Source: Candidatus Omnitrophota bacterium (lineage in GTDB: Bacteria > Omnitrophota > Gorgyraeia > Zapsychrales > Zapsychraceae). Taken from it: a DNA stretch of 39,487 bases. The notes below the pieces were generated by a model. It was not told the DNA's origin. It made no database searches and saw nothing but the letters and a program-made list of their open reading frames with translations. A program made the translations under genes and the position numbers. Of the stretch, positions 1-9,598 are shown piece after piece; within the stretch, counting starts at the first letter, position 1, and each line of letters starts with the position of its first letter. The DNA lies in the NCBI GenBank assembly GCA_029261065.1, contig JAJDCB010000012.1:141430-180916 (forward strand), given 5' to 3'.

Positions 1-673
1 GTTGCATATTATGGGTTACGATAACAATGGTATATTTCTTTTTCAATTCGTGAATAAGCTCTTCAATCTTCGCTGTTGCTATTGGATCTAATGCGGATGC
101 CGGTTCGTCCAATAGTAATACTTCTGGCTCAATGGCTAAAGCTCGTGCAATACATAACCTTTGTTGTTGTCCTCCTGAAAGTGCAAAAGCACTTTTATGG
201 AGTCGATCTTTTACTTCTTCCCAAAGAGCAGAATCTTTTAGACTCTTCTCAACCCGTTCTGTAATAAAACCTTTATCTTTAATGCCATTAATTTTAAGAC
301 CATACGCAACATTTTCAAAAATTGATTTAGGGAATGGGTTTGATTTTTGAAAAACCATACCAACATTCTTTCTCAAATCAACAACATCCAAATCTTTATC
401 AAAAATGTTATTCCCATCAATCGCAATATTCCCCTCATAACGAATATTCGAAATCGTATCATTCATTCGATTGAAGCATCGCAAAAATGTAGACTTTCCA
501 CATCCTGACGGTCCAATGATACCAACAACCGTATTTTCTCGAATCTTCAAATTGATTTCTTTTAAAGCTTGTACAGTATCGTAATAAAAATTGAAGTCCT
601 CCACACAAACTTTAATATTATTTTCTGTAAACTCTGTCGACTTTAACTCTTCGTCTTTTAACAGTACATTCAT
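1..673 (-). CDS. pstB: Phosphate ABC transporter ATP-binding protein PstB (partial, runs off the left edge)
   Basis: Minus-strand translation from the ATG at 673 begins [44 protein letters not shown] and contains Walker [10 protein letters not shown], signature LSGGQQQR and Walker B LLLDEP; lies directly downstream of pstA. Confidence 0.95.
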   Translation of the reverse strand, partial: MNVLLKDEELKSTEFTENNIKVCVEDFNFYYDTVQALKEINLKIRENTVVGIIGPSGCGKSTFLRCFNRMNDTISNIRYEGNIAIDGNNIFDKDLDVVDLRKNVGMVFQKSNPFPKSIFENVAYGLKINGIKDKGFITERVEKSLKDSALWEEVKDRLHKSAFALSGGQQQRLCIARALAIEPEVLLLDEPASALDPIATAKIEELIHELKKKYTIVIVTHNMQ

Positions 674-1524
674 TCCATTCTTACCTTTCTTAATTTATAT
701 CGTGTAATGATTGCAACTAAGTTCATACAAAATATTAGCACAATCAAAACTAAAGCCGTTCCGTAAGCAATTGGCCTTACCTTCTCGATTGCGTGATGTT
801 GCGTTGACATAATGTAAAGATGATATGGCAAAGCCATAAATTGATCAGAAAATGATTTTGGTAAAAATGGCAAATAGAATGCTGCTCCTGTAAAAAGAAT
901 CGGCGCTGTCTCACCGGCCGCACGTGATAATCCTAGAATTGCTCCCGTCAACATTCCTGGAATAGCATGAGGTAGCACATTGGTCCGAATAGATTGCCAT
1001 TTTGTAGCTCCCAAAGCCAATGAACCATCTCTATATGATTGAGGAACATTCTTTAAAGCTTCCTCACTAGCTGTTATTGTCCAAGGGAGGGTCATTAATC
1101 CTAAAGTTAATCCTGCTGAAAGAATAGAAGTGTCTAACTGAAACATCTGAACAAATAGCACGACACCAAATAAGCCGTAAACGATTGAAGGCACTCCAGA
1201 TAAATTACGAATAGACATACGAATCAAACGTGTGAGCTTTCCTTTCTTAGCATATTCGTTTAAATAAATGGCACATCCCATTCCTAAGGGAATTGATAGT
1301 AAAGCGGTAATGATTGTTACAAAAAATGTACCAATAATCGCTGGAAAAATTCCTCCTTCGGTCATGCCTTTGCGCGGCATTGCACTTAAGAATTCCCAAT
1401 TAATTGTTGCTGAACCCTTTTTAAATATATCAAAAAGAATAATAGCCAAAGCGAGTAATACAAGAACAATGCATATTCTTAAAAACATAAACCCTATAAA
1501 TTGTTCCATACTTTTTTTCTTCAC
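670..1524 (-). CDS. pstA: Phosphate ABC transporter permease PstA
   Basis: 284-aa multi-TM protein with permease motif [25 protein letters not shown] and [18 protein letters not shown]; position in pst operon. Confidence 0.95.
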   Translation of the reverse strand: MKKKSMEQFIGFMFLRICIVLVLLALAIILFDIFKKGSATINWEFLSAMPRKGMTEGGIFPAIIGTFFVTIITALLSIPLGMGCAIYLNEYAKKGKLTRLIRMSIRNLSGVPSIVYGLFGVVLFVQMFQLDTSILSAGLTLGLMTLPWTITASEEALKNVPQSYRDGSLALGATKWQSIRTNVLPHAIPGMLTGAILGLSRAAGETAPILFTGAAFYLPFLPKSFSDQFMALPYHLYIMSTQHHAIEKVRPIAYGTALVLIVLIFCMNLVAIITRYKLRKVRME

Positions 1525-2429
1525 CGATTCACCTTCTCAAATTTATGTAGAATAATATCGGACGTCATATTTACAAAGAATGTAATAATAAAAAGCACCA
1601 AGCCTAAAGCAAATAACGCATAGTAATGCGTTGTATTATACGCAACCTCTCCAAGTTCGATTGCGATCGAAGAAGTTAAAGTTCTCACCGGCCCTAAAAA
1701 TCTTTCAGGCATAGCTGGCGCACAACCTGTTGCCATTAACACCGTCATTGTCTCACCTATAGCTCGTCCCATGCCTAACATACAAGCAGCAATGATTCCT
1801 GATAATGCAGAAGGAATCTTAACTTTTATTACCGTTTGCCATTTTGTTGCACCTAACGCTAACGAAGCTTGCCCATAAGATTTTGGGACATTACTCAGGG
1901 CATCTTCAGATATGCTAACAATTGTTGGTAAAGCCATGACCGCAAGAAGGATTGAACCATTTAATGCATTTAATCCGTTATGTATTCCAAAAACTTTGGA
2001 AAGAAACGGTCCCACCAAAACAATGCCTAAGAAACCAATTACGACTGATGGAATACCTGCTAATATTTCAACCGTAGGTTTGGCAATCTCTCTAACACGA
2101 GGACTAGCAACATCTGATAAATAAGCGGCCGTGCCTATTCCTAAAGGAATAGCTATGGCAAGCGCTCCTATCGTTACCATAAATGTGCTAACAAGCATTG
2201 GAATAATACCATATTGTTCTTTGACATAAGAAGTAGGATTCCATGTTGTTCCAAACAGAAAGTCTTTTAAGTTAACTTCACTAAAGGCAGGTATAGATGT
2301 GAAAACCAAAAGGGCAAATATTCCTAGTAAAACAACAACAGAAATTATTCCATTACAAAAGAAAAAGCCATGGATCAATTTCTCTTTGATCGAGTTATTA
2401 AACCATGACTTTTTTATAACCATTTGCAT
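1521..2429 (-). CDS. pstC: Phosphate ABC transporter permease PstC
   Basis: [26 protein letters not shown] and GRAIGETMTVLMATG motifs. ORF track starts at 2504, but an ATG at 2429 (MQMVIKKSW) follows the pstS stop and is the likelier start. Confidence 0.93.
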   Translation of the reverse strand: MQMVIKKSWFNNSIKEKLIHGFFFCNGIISVVVLLGIFALLVFTSIPAFSEVNLKDFLFGTTWNPTSYVKEQYGIIPMLVSTFMVTIGALAIAIPLGIGTAAYLSDVASPRVREIAKPTVEILAGIPSVVIGFLGIVLVGPFLSKVFGIHNGLNALNGSILLAVMALPTIVSISEDALSNVPKSYGQASLALGATKWQTVIKVKIPSALSGIIAACMLGMGRAIGETMTVLMATGCAPAMPERFLGPVRTLTSSIAIELGEVAYNTTHYYALFALGLVLFIITFFVNMTSDIILHKFEKVNR

Positions 2430-2433
2430 ATAT

Positions 2434-3306
2434 TTATAATCCTGCTTTTGTATTAAATTCTTCATATTCAGCAGGTATTGGGAAGAACCCTTCCTCTTCA
2501 ACAACTGTTTGCCCTGAAGAACTTAATTCAAATTCAAGAAATTCTTTTAACGGGCCAGTTGGTGATCCATTGATATACTGATTCAAAGGTCGTGTTATAG
2601 GATATTTTCCGCTTTTTACATCAGCTGAATTAAGAGGACTCGCATATTCACCATTTACTTTTGCCGCAACAGAAAGTACAGTTAAACCTGTCGCATCCTT
2701 TACGTATCCTACTCCTACATAACCAACTCCTGAAATATCTCTTTTTACAGCTTCTACAATTTGGGCATTTCCATTCATTCTGTTCATTTTCTGCGAATAA
2801 TCGCCTTTTAGAACAGCGTCACGAAAGAAAACAAATGTACCTGAGTTTGATTGTCTACCATACATTGTAATCGGTGTGTTATTTCCCCCGACATCGCTCC
2901 AATTAGTAATCTCGCCTCTAAAAATTTTTCCTATCGCATCTACCGTTAATTTCTTTATCGGATTGTCTGGGTGCGTAATGACACTCAACCCATCCATGGC
3001 TATAACAACCCTATTAACATTTACACCTTGATCAGATGCTTGGGCCATTTCTTTTGGTTTCATTAAGCGCGATGCATTTGCAATATCGCACTTCTTATTT
3101 ATCAAAGCAGCTACACCCGTTCCAGAGCCACCTCCCGTCACAGCAATGTAAGCACCTGGGTTTTCTTCCATATAAACTTCTGCCAAACGCTGGACCAAAT
3201 TAATCAATGTATCTGATCCTTTGATTTGAAGCATCTCTTGGGCTTGAGCATTTGTGCTCCATAAAAGCCCGAGACTAAGCATCAAAACTCCTAATAAATT
3301 TTTCAT
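2434..3306 (-). CDS. pstS: Phosphate ABC transporter substrate-binding protein PstS
   Basis: Signal peptide, IKGSDTLINLVQRLAE, GGGSGTG, NSGTFVFFRD phosphate-binding motifs; first gene of the pst operon. Confidence 0.95.
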   Translation of the reverse strand: MKNLLGVLMLSLGLLWSTNAQAQEMLQIKGSDTLINLVQRLAEVYMEENPGAYIAVTGGGSGTGVAALINKKCDIANASRLMKPKEMAQASDQGVNVNRVVIAMDGLSVITHPDNPIKKLTVDAIGKIFRGEITNWSDVGGNNTPITMYGRQSNSGTFVFFRDAVLKGDYSQKMNRMNGNAQIVEAVKRDISGVGYVGVGYVKDATGLTVLSVAAKVNGEYASPLNSADVKSGKYPITRPLNQYINGSPTGPLKEFLEFELSSSGQTVVEEEGFFPIPAEYEEFNTKAGL

Positions 3307-3328
3307 TTTTAATATCTCCTTTTTATTA

Positions 3329-3361
3329 ATTATATTATTCTAATGTGACATTCTTGTGACA
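3329..3361 (-). promoter_or_regulatory. PHO box plus -10 element upstream of pstS
   Basis: Plus-strand ctaatgtgaca (3340-3350) and ttcttgtgaca (3351-3361) are two contiguous 11-bp units sharing tgtgaca. On the minus strand they precede TATAAT (3329-3334) by 5 nt, occupying the -35 position. Confidence 0.8.
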
Positions 3362-3383
3362 ACTGTGCAAAATGATTGCAAAT

Positions 3384-4631
3384 TTAAAATTTAAACAAAA
3401 TATCTGCCTGCACCAATTGCTCTTTATTGCTGGTAGCTTTGTCACGGTCTGAATTGTAATAGTCAATTCCTAGAATTACGTTCTTCTTTAATCCGTAATT
3501 GAAAGCAACTTCATGGCTTTTAACATCTGTGCTTCCACCATAACGGTCTGAATCAGGAAAAGTATCAGGAAAAGCATCTTTGCCAAGGTTGGCGTAGATA
3601 TACTTTCCTTGCCACTGACCTTTCTTCTTGACCTTTTTATCTCCGAATTTTACACCAACAGCCCAACCTGTATTTTGATCAACATTATTAGATATGTTGT
3701 TAATGTAATCACCGAATAAGGCTACTCTTTCTAAATGAAGACCAAGAGGTTTACTTACCCCAAATTCGGCTGATATCCCTATAGAATCATAGTCATACTG
3801 TAGGACTCCATCAGATACACCGGCATTTTGTGTATTTGTATTCTTCTCGTTGTCAAGATCAACACCCTTAACTCCATTGAATCCATAATAAACACCTGCA
3901 ACCTTTGCATCTAATCCATCACCTTTCCACTGTGCTCCGGTTTGGGCATAATGCATAAAAGGATCTGTTGTATCTGTGGTTCCATTTTCATCTAACACCC
4001 AAACACCTGTGTTTAGGAATCCATCTACATTTTGACTTAAGCTTTTTTCATAATGTAGTGATCCACCTTCAGGGTTAATGTCACCATCCCATAGAAGATC
4101 AGTCGGTGCCCAGAGATATGGTTTTCTTTTAAATTTACCACCAATAATTTTTGTACCTTTCATTGGTGTATATTCCGCATATGCATAATCCAAACGAATA
4201 TCAGGAGTATCAAAAGTATTCTGAAACGTCTGATTTGTTGAACGAGGATCATCACTGCCTGTCGCTAATCCAACTCCTGCTTTAACTTGATCAACAACTT
4301 TTGTTTCGATTCCAATCCGATATCTAAGTCTGCCTCGATTTCGTGCGTCTGCACTTGCGTTTTTCTTCTCATATTGATAACGCAACCGCAGGTCTTGCTT
4401 TACTTTCATGTTCTGTACCCATTTAGGCAGCGATGAAGATTTACCTTCTGCTATCTCTTGGGCTACTCTGCGCTTTGTCTCATCACGGACAATTTCTGCC
4501 TTAACGGGTGAAAGAACTCCTTCTTCAACTAAAACGTCGAGTAATATGTCTATTTCTCCGGCCTGAGCTGGTGAAATATGAACAGTAAAAATACTGAACA
4601 TTATAAAAACTCCTAAAACAATTTTTTTCAT
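3384..4631 (-). CDS. Putative outer-membrane porin
   Basis: Signal peptide MKKIVLGVFIMFSIFTVHISPAQA, repetitive beta-strand-like composition, terminal VQADILFKF ending in aromatic F. Confidence 0.8.
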   Translation of the reverse strand: MKKIVLGVFIMFSIFTVHISPAQAGEIDILLDVLVEEGVLSPVKAEIVRDETKRRVAQEIAEGKSSSLPKWVQNMKVKQDLRLRYQYEKKNASADARNRGRLRYRIGIETKVVDQVKAGVGLATGSDDPRSTNQTFQNTFDTPDIRLDYAYAEYTPMKGTKIIGGKFKRKPYLWAPTDLLWDGDINPEGGSLHYEKSLSQNVDGFLNTGVWVLDENGTTDTTDPFMHYAQTGAQWKGDGLDAKVAGVYYGFNGVKGVDLDNEKNTNTQNAGVSDGVLQYDYDSIGISAEFGVSKPLGLHLERVALFGDYINNISNNVDQNTGWAVGVKFGDKKVKKKGQWQGKYIYANLGKDAFPDTFPDSDRYGGSTDVKSHEVAFNYGLKKNVILGIDYYNSDRDKATSNKEQLVQADILFKF

Positions 4632-4652
4632 TTCTTTACTCCTTTTTATTGA

Positions 4653-4850
4653 TTAATTTGTATCTACAAATTTTCTTATACGGCGTAGACTTCTTTCCGC
4701 CGTCTTAATTGATTCATGAACATACTCGTCGTGATAATCATGAGTTTCCTCTATTATCGTAAGAACGTGAGTTAATTTAGCAATTTCTGAACAAAGCCAG
4801 CTTGCCACCAAATCTAAATAAATTCTTTGTGGCTTTACTAACCATCCCAT
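4653..4850 (-). CDS. Small conserved-looking protein (65 aa) between phoR and the porin, unknown function
   Basis: Tracked ORF starts at 4871, but AGGAGGTGGAGAAATATG gives a strong Shine-Dalgarno for the internal ATG at 4850 (MGWLVKPQRIYLDLVASWLCSEIAKLTHVL...). Confidence 0.65.
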   Translation of the reverse strand: MGWLVKPQRIYLDLVASWLCSEIAKLTHVLTIIEETHDYHDEYVHESIKTAERSLRRIRKFVDTN

Positions 4851-4912
4851 ATTTCTCCACCTCCTTTCCATTTGCTTTTAGTATAAACAATGAAAATGAA
4901 GATAAGATGGCT

Positions 4913-4934
4913 AGTAAGTGAAATGTTTGTGATT
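4913..4934 (-). promoter_or_regulatory. PHO-box-like site upstream of the 65-aa gene and porin
   Basis: Plus-strand agtaagtgaaa (4913-4923) and tgtttgtgatt (4924-4934): two gtga cores exactly 11 bp apart in the same orientation as the pstS and phoB sites. Confidence 0.5.
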
Positions 4935-4958
4935 AAATAAAATATTGCGGTGGGAAAA

Positions 4959-6731
4959 TTAAGCTTTAGGAAGGGTAAAACTAAAAGTAGAACTTTTTTC
5001 TAATTCACTCACAACTGAGACTTCTCCATTGTGTGCCTGAATAATATGTTTAACAATGGAAAGCCCTAAACCTGTGCCGCCTAATTCTCGAGATCGAGCC
5101 TTATCAACACGGTAAAAGCGTTCAAATATACGGGGAAGATCTTCTTCGGGGATGCCGATACCTGTATCCGATACATCAACACGGACAAAGTTACCATCCT
5201 CTTTAGCAGATATTGTAATGGAACCACCTTTTTTATTATACTTAATGCCATTTTCTATGAGATTTAATAAAACTTGGGCGATACTCGCATCATCAATACT
5301 AACTTCTGATATATTTTCAGGAATGTCTTTCTTTAATGTAATTTCTCTATTTGAAGCTTGTTTTTCTAATCCAACAAGAACCCTTTCGACTATTGACTTA
5401 ATTGAATGCGGAGAAAAATTTAGATTAAGTTTATCTGATTCAATCCTGGATAAATCTAACAGATCATCGACTAATTGAACTAATCGGTTAGAATCAGTGC
5501 TTATAATCTGTAAGAAGTCTTTTGCATTTTTTTTATCATCTATAGCGCCTTCTAATAAAGTTTCGGCATATCCCTTAATACTTGTTAAAGGCGTTCTTAT
5601 TTCATGTGATGCGTTGGCCACAAAATCTTTTCGTACATTTTCAAGATGTCTTAGCTTTGTAATTTCATGAAACACGAGTACTGCCCCGTCAAGTTCTTTG
5701 CCCCGTAATACAGGAGCAGCGTATACTTGTAACGTCCTTTCATTCGGCGCTAAAATGGTTATCTCCTGAGATGCTATACATTCTTTGGACTTTAAAACAT
5801 TACCGACTATTTCTTCTATTTCAATATTGCGAATGATCTCAAGCGGTTTTTGCCCAATAGGATCTTTATCGACATGGAAAATCTTTTTTAGAACCTGATT
5901 CATTAAGATAATAGAACCATTTTTATCAACAACCATCGTGCCTTCATACATACTCAATAAGACCGCTTCAAACCGAGATTTGCTGGATACAATTTCTTCC
6001 ATTTTAGTATTAATTTGTTCAGACATATAATTAATCGCTTTAGAAAGGTCTCCTATCTCATCATTTGTCGTTATGGAAACTCTCTTAGCATAATTGCCTC
6101 TAGCTATTTCTTGGGCAACAGATGAAATTTCTGTAATTGGTTTTGATACAAATATGAAGGCAATTGATCCAATAATAATCGTAAAAAGAAAAGCAAATAA
6201 TAAAGCGAGGAATAACAATCTTTTTAAATTGTCTGATATAACATTAATTTCTAACAAAGGAATAGCAAGACGAATAAACCCTTGATTTGAACCTTCACCA
6301 AACGGACGAGCCATATAAAGCATATCTTTTTGAACGGTTGTACTAAACCGACGACTTTCCCCAAAACCCTTTTTTAAAGCATCCTGAATTTCAAATCGTG
6401 ATAGGTGGTTCTCAACACTTATAAGCTCATCACCTTTTATATCAGAATCACCTATCACGGCTCCATCCAAACTAATGATAGTTGCTCGTAGATTTAAACT
6501 TTCTCCAATTTGGTTAGCGATATCATCGATTTCTTGTGACGATTGAGATTGGTTAAAAGTTTTCTCAAGATGAACTTTGGCGAAAGAGACTTCCTTTGAT
6601 AGATTGGTTTTGATCCGCTGATAAGCATACTCTTTTAAATTTTTGTTTAGATAAAGATAAATTCCTGAGAAAATGATTGCAACAGTAATTGTTAGAATAA
6701 GCGTAATTTTATGATGTATGTTTAATCTCAA
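4959..6731 (-). CDS. phoR: Phosphate regulon sensor histidine kinase PhoR
   Basis: HAMP region, PAS-like region, H-box FVANASHEIRTPLTSIKGYAETLL, N-box LLNLIENGIKYN, DTGIGIPEEDLPRIFERFYRVDKARSRELGGTGLGLSIVKHI. Confidence 0.92.
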   Translation of the reverse strand: MRLNIHHKITLILTITVAIIFSGIYLYLNKNLKEYAYQRIKTNLSKEVSFAKVHLEKTFNQSQSSQEIDDIANQIGESLNLRATIISLDGAVIGDSDIKGDELISVENHLSRFEIQDALKKGFGESRRFSTTVQKDMLYMARPFGEGSNQGFIRLAIPLLEINVISDNLKRLLFLALLFAFLFTIIIGSIAFIFVSKPITEISSVAQEIARGNYAKRVSITTNDEIGDLSKAINYMSEQINTKMEEIVSSKSRFEAVLLSMYEGTMVVDKNGSIILMNQVLKKIFHVDKDPIGQKPLEIIRNIEIEEIVGNVLKSKECIASQEITILAPNERTLQVYAAPVLRGKELDGAVLVFHEITKLRHLENVRKDFVANASHEIRTPLTSIKGYAETLLEGAIDDKKNAKDFLQIISTDSNRLVQLVDDLLDLSRIESDKLNLNFSPHSIKSIVERVLVGLEKQASNREITLKKDIPENISEVSIDDASIAQVLLNLIENGIKYNKKGGSITISAKEDGNFVRVDVSDTGIGIPEEDLPRIFERFYRVDKARSRELGGTGLGLSIVKHIIQAHNGEVSVVSELEKSSTFSFTLPKA

Positions 6732-7423
6732 TCGAGAGCCTCTTCATTTAATCGGTAGCCATAGCCTCGTACAGTCTCGATTAATTTCCCCATATCGCCT
6801 AATTTCTGCCTTAATCGTTTGATATGTGTATCAATGGTTCGTGTTGTCACATCAGAATCTAACTTCCAAACATCCTCCAACAATTGATCCCTCGACTGAA
6901 CGCGACCTTTTTTCTGAATTAATGTTACAAGCAATTTAAATTCCATTGCTGTTAATTTAACTTCTTTTTTATCAATTGAAACTTTACACCGAGGAATGTC
7001 GACCTTTAAATCCCCAAAACTTAAAATTTCTTTTGAAGACTCTGTGGCTATTCCACGGTTCAATACGGCTTTGACTCTTAATACCAGCTCTCTTGGACTA
7101 AACGGTTTTACAACATAATCATCTGCTCCTAACTCAAAACCGACAATCCTATCAACTTCTTCCCCCTTTGCAGTAAGCATAATTATCGGGATAGATGATA
7201 AATTTTTGTCCTGCTTGATTTGCTTGCAAGTTTCCAGTCCATCCATTTTAGGAAGCATAATGTCTAAAATAATCAAATCTACTTGTTGACTATCTAATAT
7301 GTCTAAAGCATCCTCTCCCGTTATAGTAACTTCACAAATGAATCCAGCTTTTTCCAAATTATATTTCACAAGTTTGGAAATATGCTTGTCATCTTCTACA
7401 ATAAGAACTCTCTGTTGAACCAT
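6728..7423 (-). CDS. phoB: Phosphate regulon response regulator PhoB
   Basis: Receiver (LIILDIMLPKMDGLE, MLTAKG) plus OmpR-type winged helix (TRTIDTHIKRLRQKLG...VRGYGYRL); 4-nt overlap with phoR. Confidence 0.92.
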   Translation of the reverse strand: MVQQRVLIVEDDKHISKLVKYNLEKAGFICEVTITGEDALDILDSQQVDLIILDIMLPKMDGLETCKQIKQDKNLSSIPIIMLTAKGEEVDRIVGFELGADDYVVKPFSPRELVLRVKAVLNRGIATESSKEILSFGDLKVDIPRCKVSIDKKEVKLTAMEFKLLVTLIQKKGRVQSRDQLLEDVWKLDSDVTTRTIDTHIKRLRQKLGDMGKLIETVRGYGYRLNEEALD

Positions 7424-7510
7424 TAACTTTATTCTCCCTTATCTATTTCATACATAATATCATATTTAAAAGGCTACCTTACAGCATTAGTTTAATCTGA
7501 ATTTATGGAA

Positions 7511-7543
7511 TTCATGTGACATTATTGTGATTTTCTTGTGAAA
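7511..7543 (-). promoter_or_regulatory. Three-unit PHO box upstream of phoB
   Basis: Three contiguous 11-bp units on the plus strand: ttcatgtgaca / ttattgtgatt / ttcttgtgaaa. Confidence 0.75.
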
Positions 7544-7590
7544 TTTTACTTCTGTATACAAATTTCTAAAAACTTTTACAAGTAGAGACA

Positions 7591-7623
7591 AAAAATTCTC
7601 AGCCAGTAATTTGACTGAGAATT
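7591..7623 (-). terminator. Intrinsic terminator candidate (minus strand)
   Basis: aattctcag (7594-7602)/ctgagaatt (7615-7623), 9-bp perfect stem, 12-nt loop; the minus-strand 3' side runs into a U tract (complement of aaaaa 7591-7595). Confidence 0.65.
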
Positions 7624-7873
7624 AGGGCTTCTCTCTTTGATTTTAATGATTGTATTTAATTGGTTTTGACTCTATTCCCTGCTCTGCCAAGGCCTTAGCT
7701 ATTTTCGCCATAGTCGTCCTATTTTGCATCCATCTGCCAGCCGTAGGTTTCCAGGAAGACTTTCTTTTGTAAAAATTTGTTTATCATAATGTTATAAATT
7801 ATCGTAAACGTTTATTGGTTCAAATTTAGTCGTACTCGGTCATCGGAGTTATTTAGTAGGATTCCGTCTCTCG

Positions 7874-8956
7874 TTATATAGTTATCTCATTTTTTAATTC
7901 GGAGCTCTGTTTAGCTTTTTTTGGTTTTAGTGAAAAGCGTCTTAACGTTGCGAGAGATTTAAGCCATTCTTTAATTGGTCTAGCAGGATGCCCAGCATAA
8001 ACAGTTTTAGCGGGGATATCATTCGTAACGCCAGCCATTCCACCTATCTGCGCATAGTCTCCAACCACTATTCCGGGCGCAAATTGGGCACAACCTCCCA
8101 TTGAAACATAATCACCTAATGTAACGCTACCACTAAAGCCTGCTTGGCCGGTTATAAGCACACCCTTTCCTATTTTGCAATTATGGGCGATGTGGACTTG
8201 ATTATCAATCTTTGTCCCTTCTCCAATTATTGTTGGAGAAAAAGTACCTTGATCAATGGACGTTCCGGACCCGATCTCAACAGAGTCTTTGATTGTAACG
8301 CCACCAAAGTGCCAAACTTTAAGATGCTCATCTTTAAAATAATTATAGCTGTAGCCGTCTGATCCTATAGTTGTGTTTCCATGAATTCTGCAATTTTTAC
8401 CAATAGAGACATTTTGGTAGATAGTAACATTAGGATATAAAATAGAATTTTCATCGATTTTAGAATTTGATAAAATAACACACCCAGCGTGGATGATAAC
8501 GTTTGATGCGATATCTACATTTTCCCCAAGGAAAACATTATTGGCAATAGAGCTTGTCGGGTGAATTTTTATTGTGCCAGTTTTTCGCCCGTCTTCTAAA
8601 GCATTTTCGTTTTGTCTAATTTCATCATAAAATAGTTTTGAGAATCGCGACATGGCTAAATCTACATTTTCAACTGTGGCAAAAAATTGAGAATGCTTTA
8701 ATTCCTTAAACTGACTAAAATTGTTTTCAGATTTATAAAATGATTCTTGAAATACAAATCCGATGTTATCTAGCTCTTCATTGTCTCCATATATATTAAG
8801 AAATTTCTTGTAATAGTCTTTGTTTTTTATAAGAACAATACCACCTTTTTGAATCTGGTCGAATGAACATAGAGTCGTGATTTTCTTAACTTGCTCATCC
8901 ATAGATTGAATGTGAAAACTAGCATCAACTTTTTTTAATTTTTCTATTTCTATCAT
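7874..8956 (-). CDS. lpxD: UDP-3-O-acylglucosamine N-acyltransferase LpxD
   Basis: Left-handed beta-helix hexapeptide repeats; HGNTTIGSDGYSY...KVWHFGGVTIKDSVEIGSGTSIDQGTF, VHIAHNCKIGKGVLITGQAGFSGSVTLGDYV, GHPARPIKEWLK. Confidence 0.9.
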   Translation of the reverse strand: MIEIEKLKKVDASFHIQSMDEQVKKITTLCSFDQIQKGGIVLIKNKDYYKKFLNIYGDNEELDNIGFVFQESFYKSENNFSQFKELKHSQFFATVENVDLAMSRFSKLFYDEIRQNENALEDGRKTGTIKIHPTSSIANNVFLGENVDIASNVIIHAGCVILSNSKIDENSILYPNVTIYQNVSIGKNCRIHGNTTIGSDGYSYNYFKDEHLKVWHFGGVTIKDSVEIGSGTSIDQGTFSPTIIGEGTKIDNQVHIAHNCKIGKGVLITGQAGFSGSVTLGDYVSMGGCAQFAPGIVVGDYAQIGGMAGVTNDIPAKTVYAGHPARPIKEWLKSLATLRRFSLKPKKAKQSSELKNEITI

Positions 8957-9139
8957 ACAGTTTTCCTTAATCTAAATACTTGTCTTATGTCGTAAAGTTC
9001 GATGTCGTTTTTTGATCTTTTTTTCGAAATAAAGTGGACATTAAATGCTTTTTTTGTTTTTGGGAATCTTGTATTATTATTCATTATTTTCAAATTATTT
9101 TATTCGTCGGAACATAAAAAATTTTATTATATGTCATAA

Positions 9140-9220
9140 TTATGCTGTTTTTGTTTGCTTTGGTTTTTTTGCTTCTCTTTTCCCTCGATCTTTTCTTCCC
9201 TTAGAACTTTTCCCACCCAT
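9140..9220 (-). CDS. 26-aa basic small protein (untracked ORF)
   Basis: Minus translation MGGKSSKGRKDRGKREAKKPKQTKTA*; ATG lies 3 nt after the VF530-family stop (GAGGGG TGA GAA ATG), suggesting translational coupling. Confidence 0.5.
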   Translation of the reverse strand: MGGKSSKGRKDRGKREAKKPKQTKTA

Positions 9221-9223
9221 TTC

Positions 9224-9493
9224 TCACCCCTCTTTTTGTTTTTTACCTAATGTATCTAAATAAATGGCCTCAACCTTTTTCCGCGCCCATGGTGTTTTAC
9301 GTAAAAATGTTAAACTCGATTTAATACTCGGGTCAGAATTAAAGCAATTAATCTTAAGAAGTGTCCCTAATTTTTCCCAACCATGATGTTTAACCAAAGC
9401 CTTAAGAATCATTTCCAAAGTTATACCATGCATCGTATCATTTGTTTTAGAATTTGTTATATTATGTGGTTCAATTTGATTGTTTGATTCCAT
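9224..9493 (-). CDS. VF530 family (DUF2132) putative DNA-binding protein
   Basis: [59 protein letters not shown] is the characteristic family sequence. Confidence 0.9.
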   Translation of the reverse strand: MESNNQIEPHNITNSKTNDTMHGITLEMILKALVKHHGWEKLGTLLKINCFNSDPSIKSSLTFLRKTPWARKKVEAIYLDTLGKKQKEG

Positions 9494-9598
9494 GTCATAC
9501 CTTTAAGTAGCTTAATAAAGTTATACCCCAGTGGATCTAATGGTCACCCATACACTTCTAAAACTTATTCTTCATTATTAACTAGTGCCCGCTCCTAG

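Noticed and set aside
76-350. Plus-strand ORFs at 76-264 and 132-350
   Set aside because: Antisense to pstB, whose minus-strand translation has all ABC ATPase motifs; plus-strand products have no recognisable family.
5152-5478. 108-aa plus-strand ORF
   Set aside because: Antisense to the PhoR kinase domain; composition is a by-product of the coding strand.
9045-9263. Plus-strand ORF MLFLFLGILYYYSLF... in the lpxD-VF530 gap
   Set aside because: Phe-rich translation from AT-rich DNA; the opposite strand carries the better-supported 26-aa ORF.
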